A stretch of DNA of 64,000 nt from Caballeronia catudaia (GTDB taxonomy: Bacteria; Pseudomonadota; Gammaproteobacteria; Burkholderiales; Burkholderiaceae). A program made the position numbers and the translations under genes. Positions 25,491-39,822 of this stretch are shown one piece after another. Each line of letters opens with the position of its first letter. Within the stretch, counting starts at the first letter, position 1. The notes under the pieces were generated by a model. The model was not told the DNA's origin. It searched no databases and saw only the letters and a program-made list of their open reading frames with translations. Location: positions 1-64,000 of the forward strand of contig NZ_FCOF02000009.1 of assembly GCF_001544755.2 (NCBI RefSeq). The letters are read 5' to 3'.

Positions 25491-26279
25491 ATGCGCGCAA
25501 TTATTCTTGCGGCCGGGATGGGCTTGCGCCTCGTGCAGCCCGAAGGCCAGCAAAAACCGAAGTGTCTGCTGCGGTTTGGTGACAATTCGGGCGATGCATC
25601 GCTGCTGGAGCGTCATCTGCACTTTCTGAAGGCTGCGAATGTCGATGAGATCGTCTTCGTGACCGGCTTCAAGAGCGAGCAGATCGAGGCGGAGCTCGCG
25701 TCGATCGACTGGAAGCCGAAGACGGAAATCGTCGTCAACGACGAATTCACGCTCGGCAGCGTGCTGTCCGTGCACACCGCGCGCGACGCGATGACGCGCG
25801 GCGGCGATGTCCTCCTGATGGACGCCGACGTGCTCTACGACGAGCGCATCATCGAGCCGCTCGTCGCGGGCGGCAGCGTGAACCGCCTGTTGATCGACCG
25901 CGATTTCGAAGCGGGCGACGAGCCCGTGAAGCTGTGCGTCGAGAACGGCGTGCCGGTCGAGCTGCGCAAGCAGGTCGCGGCGGGCTTGAAGTACGACACC
26001 ATCGGCGAATCGGTGGGCTTTTTCCGCTTCGACGCAAAGACCGCCACGCGCCTCGCCGAAATCTGCGCCGATTACGTCGCGACGGGCCGCGCGAAGATGC
26101 CGCACGAAGAAGCGGTGCGCGACCTGTTGCTCGAAAAGTCCCACGTATTCGATGTCGCCGATGTGACCGGCGCGCCGTGGATCGAAATCGATTTTCAGAA
26201 CGACGTGAAGCGCGCGGCGGACGAAGTGTTGCCGCAACTGCATGCGCTGAGTCAGTTTGCAGGAGCCTCGCAACAATGA
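25491..26279 (+). CDS. nucleotidyltransferase, phosphocholine cytidylyltransferase-like
   Basis: The 262-residue enzyme has the sugar/NTP-transferase fold: LAAGMGLRL at residues 6-14, KPKCLL at 22-27, metal-binding D111 and D113 in MDADV, and a late EIDF motif near residue 235. It resembles LicC-type cytidylyltransferases. In the operon it probably makes CMP-aminoethylphosphonate or a CDP-alcohol for the phosphotransferase at 22946. A second, fused nucleotidyltransferase in the next gene means that one of the two may serve another substrate. AGGGAAC precedes the ATG and the gap to the previous gene is 24 bp. Confidence 0.85.
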   Translation: MRAIILAAGMGLRLVQPEGQQKPKCLLRFGDNSGDASLLERHLHFLKAANVDEIVFVTGFKSEQIEAELASIDWKPKTEIVVNDEFTLGSVLSVHTARDAMTRGGDVLLMDADVLYDERIIEPLVAGGSVNRLLIDRDFEAGDEPVKLCVENGVPVELRKQVAAGLKYDTIGESVGFFRFDAKTATRLAEICADYVATGRAKMPHEEAVRDLLLEKSHVFDVADVTGAPWIEIDFQNDVKRAADEVLPQLHALSQFAGASQQ

Positions 26280-27976
26280 ACGCACCCACACAGATTCCCG
26301 TCGGCTACTCGCGCACGTTGCGTTTGCGCGAGATGCTGCAAAGCAATCGCCTCGAATTCCTGATGGAAGCGCACAACGGCATTTCGGCGCGCATCGCGAA
26401 GGAAGCGGGCTTCAAGGCGATCTGGGGCTCGGGCCTCTCGATTTCCGCGCAGTTCGGCGTGCGCGACAACAACGAGGCGAGCTGGACGCAGGTCGTCGAC
26501 AACCTCGAATTCATGGCCGACGCGAGCGATCTGCCGATCCTGCTCGACGGCGACACCGGCTACGGCAACTTCAACAACGTGCGCCGGCTCGTGAAGAAGC
26601 TGGAGCAGCGCGGCATCGCGGGCGTGTGCATCGAGGACAAGCAGTTTCCGAAGACCAACAGCTTCATCAATGGCGAAGCGCAGCCGCTCGCTGACATCGA
26701 CGAATTCTGCGGCAAGATCAAGGCCGGCAAGGATTCGCAAAGCGATCCGAACTTTTCGATCGTCGCGCGCGTCGAGGCGCTGATTGCGGGCTGGGGCATG
26801 GAAGAAGCGCTGAAGCGCGCCGAGGCGTACCGCCAGGCGGGCGCGGACGCCATTCTCATTCACAGCAAGCTCTCGAAGCCCGACGAAATCCTCACGTTCG
26901 CGCGCGAATGGGCAGGGCGCGGCCCGCTCGTCATCGTGCCGACGAAGTACTACAGCACGCCGACCGACGCGTTCCGTCAGGCGGGCATCAGCTGCGTGAT
27001 CTGGGCGAACCATCTGATTCGCGGCGCGGTATCGGCGATGCAGGCGATCGCGAAGGAAATCCACGACAGCGAGACGCTCGTCAACGTGGAAGACCGCATC
27101 GCGTCGGTGAACGAGATCTTCCGGCTGCAGGATGCCGACGAATACTCGGCCGCCGAAAACCTCTACCTCACGGCGGCGAACGAAAAGCGCAGCGCGATCG
27201 TGCTGGCCGCGAGCCGCGGCGCGGGCCTCGCGGCGCTGACCGAAGATCGTCCGAAGGTCATGTTGCCGGTCGCGGGCAAGCCGCTTCTGCGTCATCTCGT
27301 CGAGGCGTTCAAGAAGGAAAGCATCAACGACATCACGGTGGTAGGCGGTTATCGGGCCGATGCGATCGAGTCGGGCGGCATTCGTCTCGTCGTCAACGAG
27401 CAGCATGAAACGACCGGCGAACTCGCGTCACTCAGGTGCGCGGTGAAGCATTTGAACGGCGATACCGTGATTTCCTACGGCGACCTGCTGTTCCGCAGCT
27501 ACATCCTGCGCGATCTGGCGGAATCGGACAGCGAGTTCACGGTGGTCGTCGATTCTTCGCAGACACCGAAGGCGGGTGAATCCGCGACGGATTTTGCGTA
27601 CTGCTCGACCGGCGACGACCGCGCGCTCTTCGGCCAGAAAGTGTGGCTCGAAAGCGTGGTCGGCGCGGGACAAAGTCTGACCGATGGCCGCGCGCCGCAA
27701 GGCCGCTGGATCGGGCTATTCAGGACCCGTGCCGCGGGGAATCTGCGCCTGCTCTCGGCGCTTTCGGATCTGTCCGGCGAGCATCCGAACTTCCGGAAGC
27801 TCGACATGGCCGCGCTCCTGAACGCATTGATCGCCGCCGGCCACAAGATCGAAGTGCAATACGTGCACGGCCACTGGCGCGGCGTGAACGATCTCGACGA
27901 TTTCCGCCGCGCGGGCGATTTCGCGCACGGCCAGACGCCGATCGGTTCGGAAGGCGCGGAGAACGCGCGTGATTGA
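26276..27976 (+). CDS. phosphoenolpyruvate mutase fused to a nucleotidyltransferase domain
   Basis: The 566-residue fusion starts the phosphonate pathway. Residues 1-~295 form PEP mutase (PepM), which rearranges phosphoenolpyruvate to phosphonopyruvate. The diagnostic [11 protein letters not shown] (residues 120-130) contains the EDKxxxxxNS signature, and [10 protein letters not shown] the metal site. Residues ~305-560 form an NTP-transferase domain like PntC-type CTP:phosphonate cytidylyltransferases. Its glycine loop reads LAASRGAGL (310-318) where LAAGxGxRL is usual, with Ser for Gly and Gly for Arg; RPK at 325-327 is kept. It overlaps its neighbours by 4 and 8 bp. Confidence 0.93.
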   Translation: MNAPTQIPVGYSRTLRLREMLQSNRLEFLMEAHNGISARIAKEAGFKAIWGSGLSISAQFGVRDNNEASWTQVVDNLEFMADASDLPILLDGDTGYGNFNNVRRLVKKLEQRGIAGVCIEDKQFPKTNSFINGEAQPLADIDEFCGKIKAGKDSQSDPNFSIVARVEALIAGWGMEEALKRAEAYRQAGADAILIHSKLSKPDEILTFAREWAGRGPLVIVPTKYYSTPTDAFRQAGISCVIWANHLIRGAVSAMQAIAKEIHDSETLVNVEDRIASVNEIFRLQDADEYSAAENLYLTAANEKRSAIVLAASRGAGLAALTEDRPKVMLPVAGKPLLRHLVEAFKKESINDITVVGGYRADAIESGGIRLVVNEQHETTGELASLRCAVKHLNGDTVISYGDLLFRSYILRDLAESDSEFTVVVDSSQTPKAGESATDFAYCSTGDDRALFGQKVWLESVVGAGQSLTDGRAPQGRWIGLFRTRAAGNLRLLSALSDLSGEHPNFRKLDMAALLNALIAAGHKIEVQYVHGHWRGVNDLDDFRRAGDFAHGQTPIGSEGAENARD

Positions 27977-29138
27977 GGCCGCCCAGTTCGTCGAGGCCGC
28001 GCGCGAGCGCGGTTTCGACTGGTACGCGGGCGTCCCTTGCTCGTATCTCACGCCTTTCATCAACTACGTGCTGCAGGACGACACGCTCAATTACGTGTCG
28101 GCGGCGAACGAAGGCGATGCCGTTGCGCTGATAGCGGGCGTTGAACTCGGCGCCGGGTTTGGCAAAAACGGTAAGCGCCGCGGCATCGCGATGATGCAGA
28201 ACTCCGGTCTCGGCAACGCGGTGAGTCCGCTGACGTCGCTGACGTGGACGTTTCGTCTGCCGCAATTGCTGATCGTCACGTGGCGCGGGCAGCCGGGCGT
28301 CCACGACGAGCCGCAGCACGCGCTGATGGGCCCGGTCACGCCGCGGATGCTCGAAACGATGGACATCCCGTGGGAGCTGTTCCCGACCGAAGCCGATCAG
28401 ATCGGCCCGGCGCTCGATCGCGCGACCGCGTACATGGACGGCACCGGCCGTCCCTACGCGCTCGTCATGCAAAAGGGCAGCGTCGCGCCTTATGAGCTGA
28501 AGAAGACGGGTCTGTCGGGCGTGCGTTCGCCTGCTCAACCGGCGATCGTGGAGCGCTTCGCAGGCGAGCGCGTTTCGCGCCATGACGCGCTTCAGAAGAT
28601 CATCGCGAACACGCCGAAAGATTCGACGGTCGTGCTCGCGTCCACGGGCTTCTGCGGCCGCGAGCTCTACGCGATCGACGACCGCGAGAACCAGCTCTAT
28701 CTCGTCGGCTCGATGGGCTGCGTCACGCCGATGGCGCTCGGCCTCGCGCTCTCGCGTCCCGATCTTCGCGTCGTCGCGCTCGACGGCGACGGCGCCGCGC
28801 TCATGCGCATGGGCGTCTTCGCGACGCTCGGCGCGTACGGCCCGTCGAACCTGATTCATGTGCTGCTCGACAACGGGGCGCACGAATCGACGGGCGGCCA
28901 GGCCACCGTTTCGCGCGGCGTGGATTTCGCGTCGATCGCGTCGGCGTGCGGTTACGCGCTCGCGCTCGATGGCGACGACATCGGCGTGATCGATCGTCTG
29001 TTCGAAGCGCAAAATGTCGATGGCGTCCGGTTCGCGCGTTTGTCCATCAAAACCGGCACGCCCGGCGATCTGCCGCGCCCGAAAATCACGCCGGAAGACG
29101 TGCGCGCGCGCTTGCAACAACACATAGGAGGCCGCTGA
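27969..29138 (+). CDS. phosphonopyruvate decarboxylase
   Basis: The 389-residue thiamine-diphosphate enzyme decarboxylates phosphonopyruvate to phosphonoacetaldehyde, the irreversible step that pulls PEP mutase forward. The N-terminal pyrimidine domain begins [27 protein letters not shown] with the catalytic Glu in NEGDAVA. The C-terminal ThDP motif is [12 protein letters not shown] leading to [13 protein letters not shown]. The GTG start at 27969 overlaps the pepM stop by 8 bp; no ATG fits. Length and motifs match Ppd from phosphonate producers. Confidence 0.93.
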   Translation: MIEAAQFVEAARERGFDWYAGVPCSYLTPFINYVLQDDTLNYVSAANEGDAVALIAGVELGAGFGKNGKRRGIAMMQNSGLGNAVSPLTSLTWTFRLPQLLIVTWRGQPGVHDEPQHALMGPVTPRMLETMDIPWELFPTEADQIGPALDRATAYMDGTGRPYALVMQKGSVAPYELKKTGLSGVRSPAQPAIVERFAGERVSRHDALQKIIANTPKDSTVVLASTGFCGRELYAIDDRENQLYLVGSMGCVTPMALGLALSRPDLRVVALDGDGAALMRMGVFATLGAYGPSNLIHVLLDNGAHESTGGQATVSRGVDFASIASACGYALALDGDDIGVIDRLFEAQNVDGVRFARLSIKTGTPGDLPRPKITPEDVRARLQQHIGGR

Positions 29139-30202
29139 TGCTGCTGCTCAATCCGGGTCCGGTCACGCTGAGCGAACGCGTGCGCGGGAGCCTGCTGCAA
29201 ACCGACTTGTGTCATCGCGAGCCGGAATTCTTCGATCTCCAGGATGAGGCGCGGCAGCGTCTCGTCGCCGCATACGAGCTCGATCCGGCCAAATGGAGCG
29301 CCGTGCTGATGACGGGCTCGGGCACGGCGGCCGTCGAAAGCATGATCGCCGGGCTCGTGCCGGAAGGCGGGCGGCTGCTCGTCGTGGAGAACGGCGTGTA
29401 CGGCGACCGCATCGCGCAGATCGCGAAACAATACGGCATCGACCACGAAGTCGTGAAATACGAGTGGATGCAGGCGCCGGACCTCGACGCGATCATCGCA
29501 CTGCTCGACGGCGGCAAGTTCACGAACGTCGCGATCATCCATCATGAAACGACGACCGGCCGCCTGAACGCAGTCGACAAGCTCTCGCGCGCGTGCGCGG
29601 AGCGCGGCATTGGCCTGCTGCTGGACGCGGTGAGCAGCTTCGGCGCCGAAGCGATCGATTTCGACGGTGGCGGCATCGCCGCGATCGCTGCGACGGCGAA
29701 CAAATGTCTGCACGGTGTACCGGGTGCGGCATTCGTCATCGCTTCGAGAGGCGCCTTGAAGCATGCGGCGAGCCGGACGTACTACCTCGGCATCGCGCGG
29801 CTCGCGACGTTGCAGGACCAGCGCAACACGCCGTTCACGCCATCGGTGCATGCGTATTACGCGCTCGTCGAGGCGCTGCGCGAGTTCGAGGAAGAAGGCG
29901 GCTGGCGCGCGCGTCACGCGCACTACGCGAAGCTCGCGGAGCAGGTGCGCTCGGGTCTGGCGTCGCTCGGTATCGAGAGCGCGTTGCCGCCGGAAGAGTC
30001 GTCGGTGGTGCTGCGGGCGTATCGGTTGCCTGCGGGCATGACCTACGAAACGCTGCACGATGCGCTCAAGGCCAAAGGCTTCGTGATCTACGCGGGGCAG
30101 GGCGGTTTGTCGAAGGAGCTGTTCCGCATCTCGACGATGGGCGCGCTCGATGCGAACGACATGGACCGGCTGATTTCGGCGTTCGTCGAGCTTCTGCGCT
30201 GA
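29138..30202 (+). CDS. 2-aminoethylphosphonate transaminase-like enzyme (PhnW family)
   Basis: The 354-residue class V PLP aminotransferase opens LLLNPGPVTLSERVR, the PhnW/serine-pyruvate aminotransferase signature, with PLP-binding Asp163 (LLDAVSSFG) and Schiff-base Lys189 (ATANKCLHG). PhnW interconverts phosphonoacetaldehyde and 2-aminoethylphosphonate. Beside pepM and ppd the enzyme most likely runs in the biosynthetic direction. AGGAG precedes the ATG, which overlaps the ppd stop by one base. No phosphonatase gene is present, which also argues against degradation. Confidence 0.9.
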   Translation: MLLLNPGPVTLSERVRGSLLQTDLCHREPEFFDLQDEARQRLVAAYELDPAKWSAVLMTGSGTAAVESMIAGLVPEGGRLLVVENGVYGDRIAQIAKQYGIDHEVVKYEWMQAPDLDAIIALLDGGKFTNVAIIHHETTTGRLNAVDKLSRACAERGIGLLLDAVSSFGAEAIDFDGGGIAAIAATANKCLHGVPGAAFVIASRGALKHAASRTYYLGIARLATLQDQRNTPFTPSVHAYYALVEALREFEEEGGWRARHAHYAKLAEQVRSGLASLGIESALPPEESSVVLRAYRLPAGMTYETLHDALKAKGFVIYAGQGGLSKELFRISTMGALDANDMDRLISAFVELLR

Positions 30203-30673
30203 TCACGGCTTGCAGAAAATCGCCGTGATGAAGGGCGCGACGTGGTGCACGACCGCGTCGCTGCCCGCGGCCTTCACCTTCTCCGCGACTTCGATGTCGC
30301 CGCCCCAGACCACGGCGCCATACGCCGCATCCCCGATCGGCTCGCCCTTGCCCTGCCTGAACAGCGGGTCGTCCTTCTGATACGCCACCAGCGCGTACAC
30401 CTTGAAGCCGTACGCGGTCAGCGCCGCGCCTTTTACCGGCCTGAACGCGTTGACCGAATTCGGCTCGACGCGCATCGGCTTCTTTTCCAGCAGATTGTTC
30501 GCCTGCAGCGGCGCGATGAAATCATGTGGCGTCGATCTGCAATCGAGCTGCGCGTCGAGCGCCTCGGCGCGGGCGACGGCGCTTACGGCTGCGAGCGCCA
30601 TCCATACGGCGATTCGGGAAAACGGCGCCGCGTGTCTTGCGGCGAAACTGATGTGGCGGCTCACAGTGGTCAT
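30203..30673 (-). CDS. exported hypothetical protein, 156 residues
   Basis: The protein has an N-terminal signal sequence with a hydrophobic core (IAVWMALAAVSAV) and a likely cleavage after ARA near residue 36. The mature ~120 residues are a mixed alpha/beta domain with two Cys (near the mature N-terminus and the C-terminal FCKP) that could form a disulfide. No family is recognised. Its stop codon directly abuts the stop of the PhnW-like gene on the other strand. Confidence 0.75.
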   Translation of the reverse strand: MTTVSRHISFAARHAAPFSRIAVWMALAAVSAVARAEALDAQLDCRSTPHDFIAPLQANNLLEKKPMRVEPNSVNAFRPVKGAALTAYGFKVYALVAYQKDDPLFRQGKGEPIGDAAYGAVVWGGDIEVAEKVKAAGSDAVVHHVAPFITAIFCKP

Positions 30674-30979
30674 ATCAGTTGGACTCCGGCGGAGATACGA
30701 AATCCTACTCGATTGGCGGCATTATTGAGCGTTGCGTCGTTCTATCAACCGGATTGGCTTGATATCACTCGTTTTGGCGATTTTGTTCGAAAATATTGTT
30801 TCGGTATACGAAGTTAATCGATTCGCCGTTGTCTCGTTGTTCGTCAATACCAACATCCGATGGCATTGCCACGGCCCTTGCCTATACTGAGTGGAACGTC
30901 CGTCCGGACGTGTTCAATCAATCCTCCCTCGTCGTTTCCTGGCTGTTCCTGCGCGCTCAATCTCAACTGGGAGTGAATC
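30674..30979. other. AT-rich divergent promoter region between two exported-protein genes
   Basis: No gene is seen. On the plus strand a TATACT box at 30883-30888 lies ~90 bp before the next ATG. Just downstream, at 30896-30911, is an inverted repeat ACGTCCG-TC-CGGACGT, positioned at or just after the expected transcription start, so it could be an operator or a 5' mRNA hairpin. Confidence 0.45.
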
Positions 30980-32581
30980 ATGAGGAGTCGATTTGCGATT
31001 AACAGGATGCTCGCGAAAGTGCTCGGCGTGTTGGCCATCTCGACGGCAGCGCATGCGTCCGGTCCCGTCCCGAATCCTTATCTGGCTGCACAGACTTACG
31101 CGATTACGCATTTCGATTCCGCTCAGTCCAACGCGTTTCCCTATGCTGTGCCCAGCGGAACGCAGTCGACGCCGACCCTCGCGTTTCCGCAGGCGCCCGC
31201 CGGCCCCATCAATCTAATGACACTCGCAACGACTTCGAGTGACTACATGTGGGGCGTATCGGCGACGAGCGTCGGATATATCGACGTGAGGAACAACGGG
31301 TTCAGGCGCGTCGCGACGCTGCTGCTTCCCGGCGTGCAGTCGGCGCTGGTGACGTTGCTCAGCGGCCTCGTCTACAACCCGCTGCTGCCGCTCGTCAATC
31401 CGATTGCCACGGTCGCGCTGGCGCAGACTTTCCTCGCGCAGTTGCCGCTGGGCGCGGGCGGAGGATTTCCCTCGGCCTATAGCGTGGTGGACAACAGCAA
31501 CGTGCTTTACATCAACGCGGGCGCGCAAATACTGGCGCTGGGATACTCGCCCGGCGGCCTGCTGGGACCGAGCATCCAGATCCTGCGTTCGCTCGACATG
31601 AGCACGATCCTGCAGAGCGGCGAGTCCATCACGGGAGTCGTCATGACTTACGACGGCAATCTCGCCATCGTCGGCAGCCGGTCGCTGACGATCGTGGGCC
31701 GCAACTTCGGCACACCAAAGGGAAGGGTGACGTTCGGTAGCGACGAGACCATCAGCAATTCCGCCGCGGTAGATGAAAACAATGCCGTCTACGTCGTATC
31801 GGACAAGCTGATGCGCAAGGTCGTCTGGACGGGCAGCACGCTGTCGCAGAGCGCTGCGGACGGAGCATGGAGCGCGGCGTATCCGACCGGCGACACGTTC
31901 TACACGCTGTTCGGCTCCGGGTCTGGAAGCACGCCAGCGCTGATGGGCTTCGGCAGCGATCCGGACAAGCTCGTCGTCATCACCGACGGCAAGAAGCAGA
32001 TGGACCTCGTCGCCTTCTGGCGAGACGCGATTCCCTCTGGTTTCACGAACCGCATCGCGGGGCAGATACCCGTGACCTGCGGCTTGCCGCCTACCTATAC
32101 CGGCGCAATCCAGTCCGATCAGTCGGTGGCCACCAACGGATACGGCGCGTTCGTCGTCAACAATGTGTCCACGTCGAACACGGGCACGAGCCCGCTCGTC
32201 GACAATCTCCTGCGCGGCGCACCGGGTGCGCCGCCAGCGCCGCTCGGCGTGCAGCGTTTCGCGTGGGATACGCAGACGCACACGTGGTCATCGGTCTGGG
32301 CGCGCGCGGACGTCTCCTCGGACAACATGATCCCGTCCGTCAGCGCGGCGTCGAACCTGGTGTTCGTCAACGGCTTCTATCCAGCGAACAATCAGGGATG
32401 GACGCTCGACGGTCTGGACTGGAATACGGGCGCGACCGTGCACCAGACCATTCTGGGCCCCGGGCCGGTCGGCAACGGCTTCTATGCTGAAATTCAGTAC
32501 CTGCCTGACGGCGACCTGTTGTTCAACAGCTTGCTCGGACCGATGCGCGTCCAGGAGCCGGGCGGCGCCGTCCTGCCTTGA
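30980..32581 (+). CDS. exported hypothetical protein, probable beta-propeller, 533 residues
   Basis: The precursor has a signal peptide ending STAAHA near residue 26. The mature part is rich in Ser, Thr, Gly and aromatic residues and shows repeated strand-turn sequence such as SVVDNSNVLYIN, AVDENNAVYVVSDKL and YLPDGDLLFN, the rhythm of a beta-propeller. Two Cys are not evident in pairs and no catalytic motif is seen. GGGAG precedes the ATG. It stands alone between the phosphonate cluster and the purine operon. I do not recognise the family; function unknown. Confidence 0.75.
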   Translation: MRSRFAINRMLAKVLGVLAISTAAHASGPVPNPYLAAQTYAITHFDSAQSNAFPYAVPSGTQSTPTLAFPQAPAGPINLMTLATTSSDYMWGVSATSVGYIDVRNNGFRRVATLLLPGVQSALVTLLSGLVYNPLLPLVNPIATVALAQTFLAQLPLGAGGGFPSAYSVVDNSNVLYINAGAQILALGYSPGGLLGPSIQILRSLDMSTILQSGESITGVVMTYDGNLAIVGSRSLTIVGRNFGTPKGRVTFGSDETISNSAAVDENNAVYVVSDKLMRKVVWTGSTLSQSAADGAWSAAYPTGDTFYTLFGSGSGSTPALMGFGSDPDKLVVITDGKKQMDLVAFWRDAIPSGFTNRIAGQIPVTCGLPPTYTGAIQSDQSVATNGYGAFVVNNVSTSNTGTSPLVDNLLRGAPGAPPAPLGVQRFAWDTQTHTWSSVWARADVSSDNMIPSVSAASNLVFVNGFYPANNQGWTLDGLDWNTGATVHQTILGPGPVGNGFYAEIQYLPDGDLLFNSLLGPMRVQEPGGAVLP

Positions 32582-32602
32582 ACGGCGTGCCACGCCGCCC
32601 GC

Positions 32603-33931
32603 TCAGGCCGCCAGTTCCAGCTTCGCCGTCTTGCGCGCATCGCGTGCATGCACGCGCTTGCCGGCCGCGTAGGTTTCGAAGACCGCACGGTCGTCGCCGA
32701 GCAGCGCGAACGCGAACAGAAGCTCTTCCAGCGATTCCGTGCGCGACGTCCGGCGCGCGAGCAGCGGCGTCGCGTTCGGGTCCAGCACGACGAAATCCGC
32801 ATCGCTGCCCGCCGCCAGCGTGCCGATCCTGTCGTCGAGTTCGAGTACTTGCGCCGCGCCCGTCGTCGCGAGCCAGAACATGCGCGTCGCGGTCAGATGA
32901 TGGCCCGTCAGACGCGCGATCTTGTGCGCCGCGCCCATCGTTTGCAGCATCGAAAACGACGTGCCGCCGCCGACGTCCGTCGCGAGCGCCACCGGCATGT
33001 TGGACGCGCCAGCTTTCTCGAAATCGAACAGGCCGCTGCCGAGGAACAGGTTCGACGTCGGGCAGTGCGACGCCACCGCGCCCGTTTCCGCCATGCGCTC
33101 GCGGTCGCGGTCATCGAGATGGATGCAGTGGCCGTACACCGCGCGGCGGCGCAGCAAGCCGTAGTGATCGTAAATGTCGAGATAGCTGCGATGCCCCGGA
33201 AACAGGCTCTCGACCCATTTGATTTCGTCGGTGTTCTCCGCGACGTGAGTCTGGATGAACACGTCCTGATGCTTCTGTGCGAGCGCGCCGCACGCTTCAA
33301 GCTGCGCTTCCGTCGAAGTCGGCGCGAAACGCGGCGTCAGTGCGTAATGCTGACGTCCGCGCCCGTGCCAGCGCGCGATCAGCTCGGCGCTATCGTCATG
33401 GCCGGATTGCGCCGTGTCGCGCAGGAACTCGGGGCAGTTGCGGTCCATCAGCACCTTGCCCGCGACCATGCGCAGATTGCGTGATTCGCTTTCGGTGAAA
33501 AACGCGTCCGCCGACTGCTTGTGAACCGTGCAGTAGACGAGCGCGGTCGTGGTGCCGCACGCGAGCAGTTCGTCGATGAAAAAGCTCGCCGTCTCGCGCG
33601 CGATCTGCGGATTCTCGAAGCCGCGCTCGGTCGGGAACGTGTACGTGTTGAGCCACGGCAGCAGACCCGGCGCCGGCGACGCGATCATGTCCGTCTGCGG
33701 ATAGTGAATGTGCGAGTCGATGAAACCCGGCACGATCAGCTTGTCGCGCATCGTGTGGACGGTCGCGTCGGGCGCGAGCCGGTCGCGGACCGACGCATAC
33801 GCGCCCGCCGCGACCACTTTGCCGTCCTCGGCGATCAGCAGGCCATCGGCCTCGTAGACCGCGCCATCGGCGGCATGCGCGGGGTCTTCGCGAAAGGTCA
33901 GCAATTGGGCGCGGTAGGCGGTCTGAGTCAT
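32603..33931 (-). CDS. guaD: guanine deaminase
   Basis: The 442-residue amidohydrolase converts guanine to xanthine and ammonia. Metal ligands include H74 and H76 (FIDSHIHYPQTD), the His of QTHVAEN and YGHCIHL, and the Asp of LATDVGGG. The N-terminal beta-sandwich and the PQTD after HIH are typical of GuaD. It is the last gene of the purine operon, 29 bp after the permease, and feeds xanthine to the dehydrogenase encoded by xdhA/xdhB at the other end. Confidence 0.95.
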   Translation of the reverse strand: MTQTAYRAQLLTFREDPAHAADGAVYEADGLLIAEDGKVVAAGAYASVRDRLAPDATVHTMRDKLIVPGFIDSHIHYPQTDMIASPAPGLLPWLNTYTFPTERGFENPQIARETASFFIDELLACGTTTALVYCTVHKQSADAFFTESESRNLRMVAGKVLMDRNCPEFLRDTAQSGHDDSAELIARWHGRGRQHYALTPRFAPTSTEAQLEACGALAQKHQDVFIQTHVAENTDEIKWVESLFPGHRSYLDIYDHYGLLRRRAVYGHCIHLDDRDRERMAETGAVASHCPTSNLFLGSGLFDFEKAGASNMPVALATDVGGGTSFSMLQTMGAAHKIARLTGHHLTATRMFWLATTGAAQVLELDDRIGTLAAGSDADFVVLDPNATPLLARRTSRTESLEELLFAFALLGDDRAVFETYAAGKRVHARDARKTAKLELAA

Positions 33932-33960
33932 GGTGCAACGTCTCCGTATCTAATAAACTT

Positions 33961-35331
33961 TCAAAGCTGCGAAAGCAGTACCAACGAGAAAGCCGCGATG
34001 ATCCACATCGCCGGCTTGATTTCCTTCGCGCGCCCCGTCGCCGACTTGAGCACGACGAACGCGAGAAAGCCATACGCGACGCCATCGGTGATCGAGTAGG
34101 TCAGCGGGATCAGGATCATCGCGAGGAACGCGGGAATGGCTTCATCGAAGCGATGCCATTCGATCTTCGTGATCGCTTCCATCATGAACACGCCGACGAG
34201 CACGAGCGCGGGCGCGGTCGCGATCGCCGGAACGAGCGACAGCAGCGGCGACAGAAACAGGAACGGCAGGAAGCACAAGCCGGCGACGACCGCGACGAGC
34301 CCCGTGCGCCCGCCCGCCGAAATGCCCGCCGCCGATTCGATATACGCGTTCGCGGGACTCGTGCCGAGCGGCGCGGAAATGAGCGCGGAGAACGAATCGA
34401 CCATCATCGACTGGCGGATGTTGCGCGGATTGCCGTCGCGGTCGTAGAGCTTGCCGGCTTCGGAAATCGCCATGAAGGTGGAGAGCGCGTCGAAGAACGA
34501 CGTGAACAGCATCACGAAAATGAACGGCCAGTAGATGACCTTCAGCGCGCCCATGAAGTCGAGCTGCATGACCGCCGAGAAGTCCGGTGCGGCGAAGAGA
34601 CCGTTCCAGTTGACGAGCGTTTTCGTGGCGATGGCGGCGGGCCAGTACGCGGTGCCGTCGCCATAGAAGCGGCCGATCGGAATCGCGATGATCGTCGTGA
34701 ACACGATGCCGAGCATCAGCGCGCCCGTCACCTTGCGCGCGACGAGAATCGTCGTGACGGCGAGCCCGATCAGGAACGTGACGACGACCGGATTCAGCGA
34801 TGCCGAATGCACGATCGTGACCGGATCGCCGACGACGAACTTCGCGTTCACCAGACCGATCAGGCTGATGAAGAGGCCGATGCCGCACGACACCGCATGG
34901 CGCAGATTCGCGGGAATCGCATCGACGACGAGCTTGCGCGCATTGAACGCCGCGAGGATCGCGAAGATCACGCCGGACCAGAACACGCAGCCGAGCGCGG
35001 TCTGCCACGGCATCTTGCCGCCGTGCACCATGACGAACGCGAACAGCGCGTTCATGCCCATGCCGGGCGCGACGAGCACGGGATTGCGCGCGTAGAGGCC
35101 CATCGCGCAACTGCCGAGAAAACTGACGATGACGGTCGCCGTCAACGCCGCCGGAAACGGCACGCCCGCCGCCGACAAAATGCCCGGATTGACGACGATG
35201 ATGTACATCGCCGTGAGAAAGGTCGTGATGCCCGCGACGATCTCGGTCTTCGTGCGCGAGCCCGCCGCGCGAATGCCGAAAAAGCGTTCGAGCGCGGTGT
35301 TGTCGCGTTGAGTGCTTGCTGTGGTGTCCAT
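33961..35331 (-). CDS. NCS2-family purine permease (AzgA/GhxP-type)
   Basis: The 456-residue inner-membrane protein has 12-14 hydrophobic segments and the AzgA-like signature FFGIRAAGSRTKTEIVAGITTFLTAMY split near the N-terminus, plus NPVLVAPGMGMNALFAF and PANAYIESAAGISAGGRTG. Members import adenine, guanine or hypoxanthine with protons. Its position between adenine deaminase and guanine deaminase supports adenine/guanine uptake. Only 5 bp separate it from the adenine deaminase gene. Confidence 0.92.
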   Translation of the reverse strand: MDTTASTQRDNTALERFFGIRAAGSRTKTEIVAGITTFLTAMYIIVVNPGILSAAGVPFPAALTATVIVSFLGSCAMGLYARNPVLVAPGMGMNALFAFVMVHGGKMPWQTALGCVFWSGVIFAILAAFNARKLVVDAIPANLRHAVSCGIGLFISLIGLVNAKFVVGDPVTIVHSASLNPVVVTFLIGLAVTTILVARKVTGALMLGIVFTTIIAIPIGRFYGDGTAYWPAAIATKTLVNWNGLFAAPDFSAVMQLDFMGALKVIYWPFIFVMLFTSFFDALSTFMAISEAGKLYDRDGNPRNIRQSMMVDSFSALISAPLGTSPANAYIESAAGISAGGRTGLVAVVAGLCFLPFLFLSPLLSLVPAIATAPALVLVGVFMMEAITKIEWHRFDEAIPAFLAMILIPLTYSITDGVAYGFLAFVVLKSATGRAKEIKPAMWIIAAFSLVLLSQL

Positions 35332-35336
35332 CTTCT

Positions 35337-39818
<4,482 letters not shown>

Positions 39819-39822
<4 letters not shown>

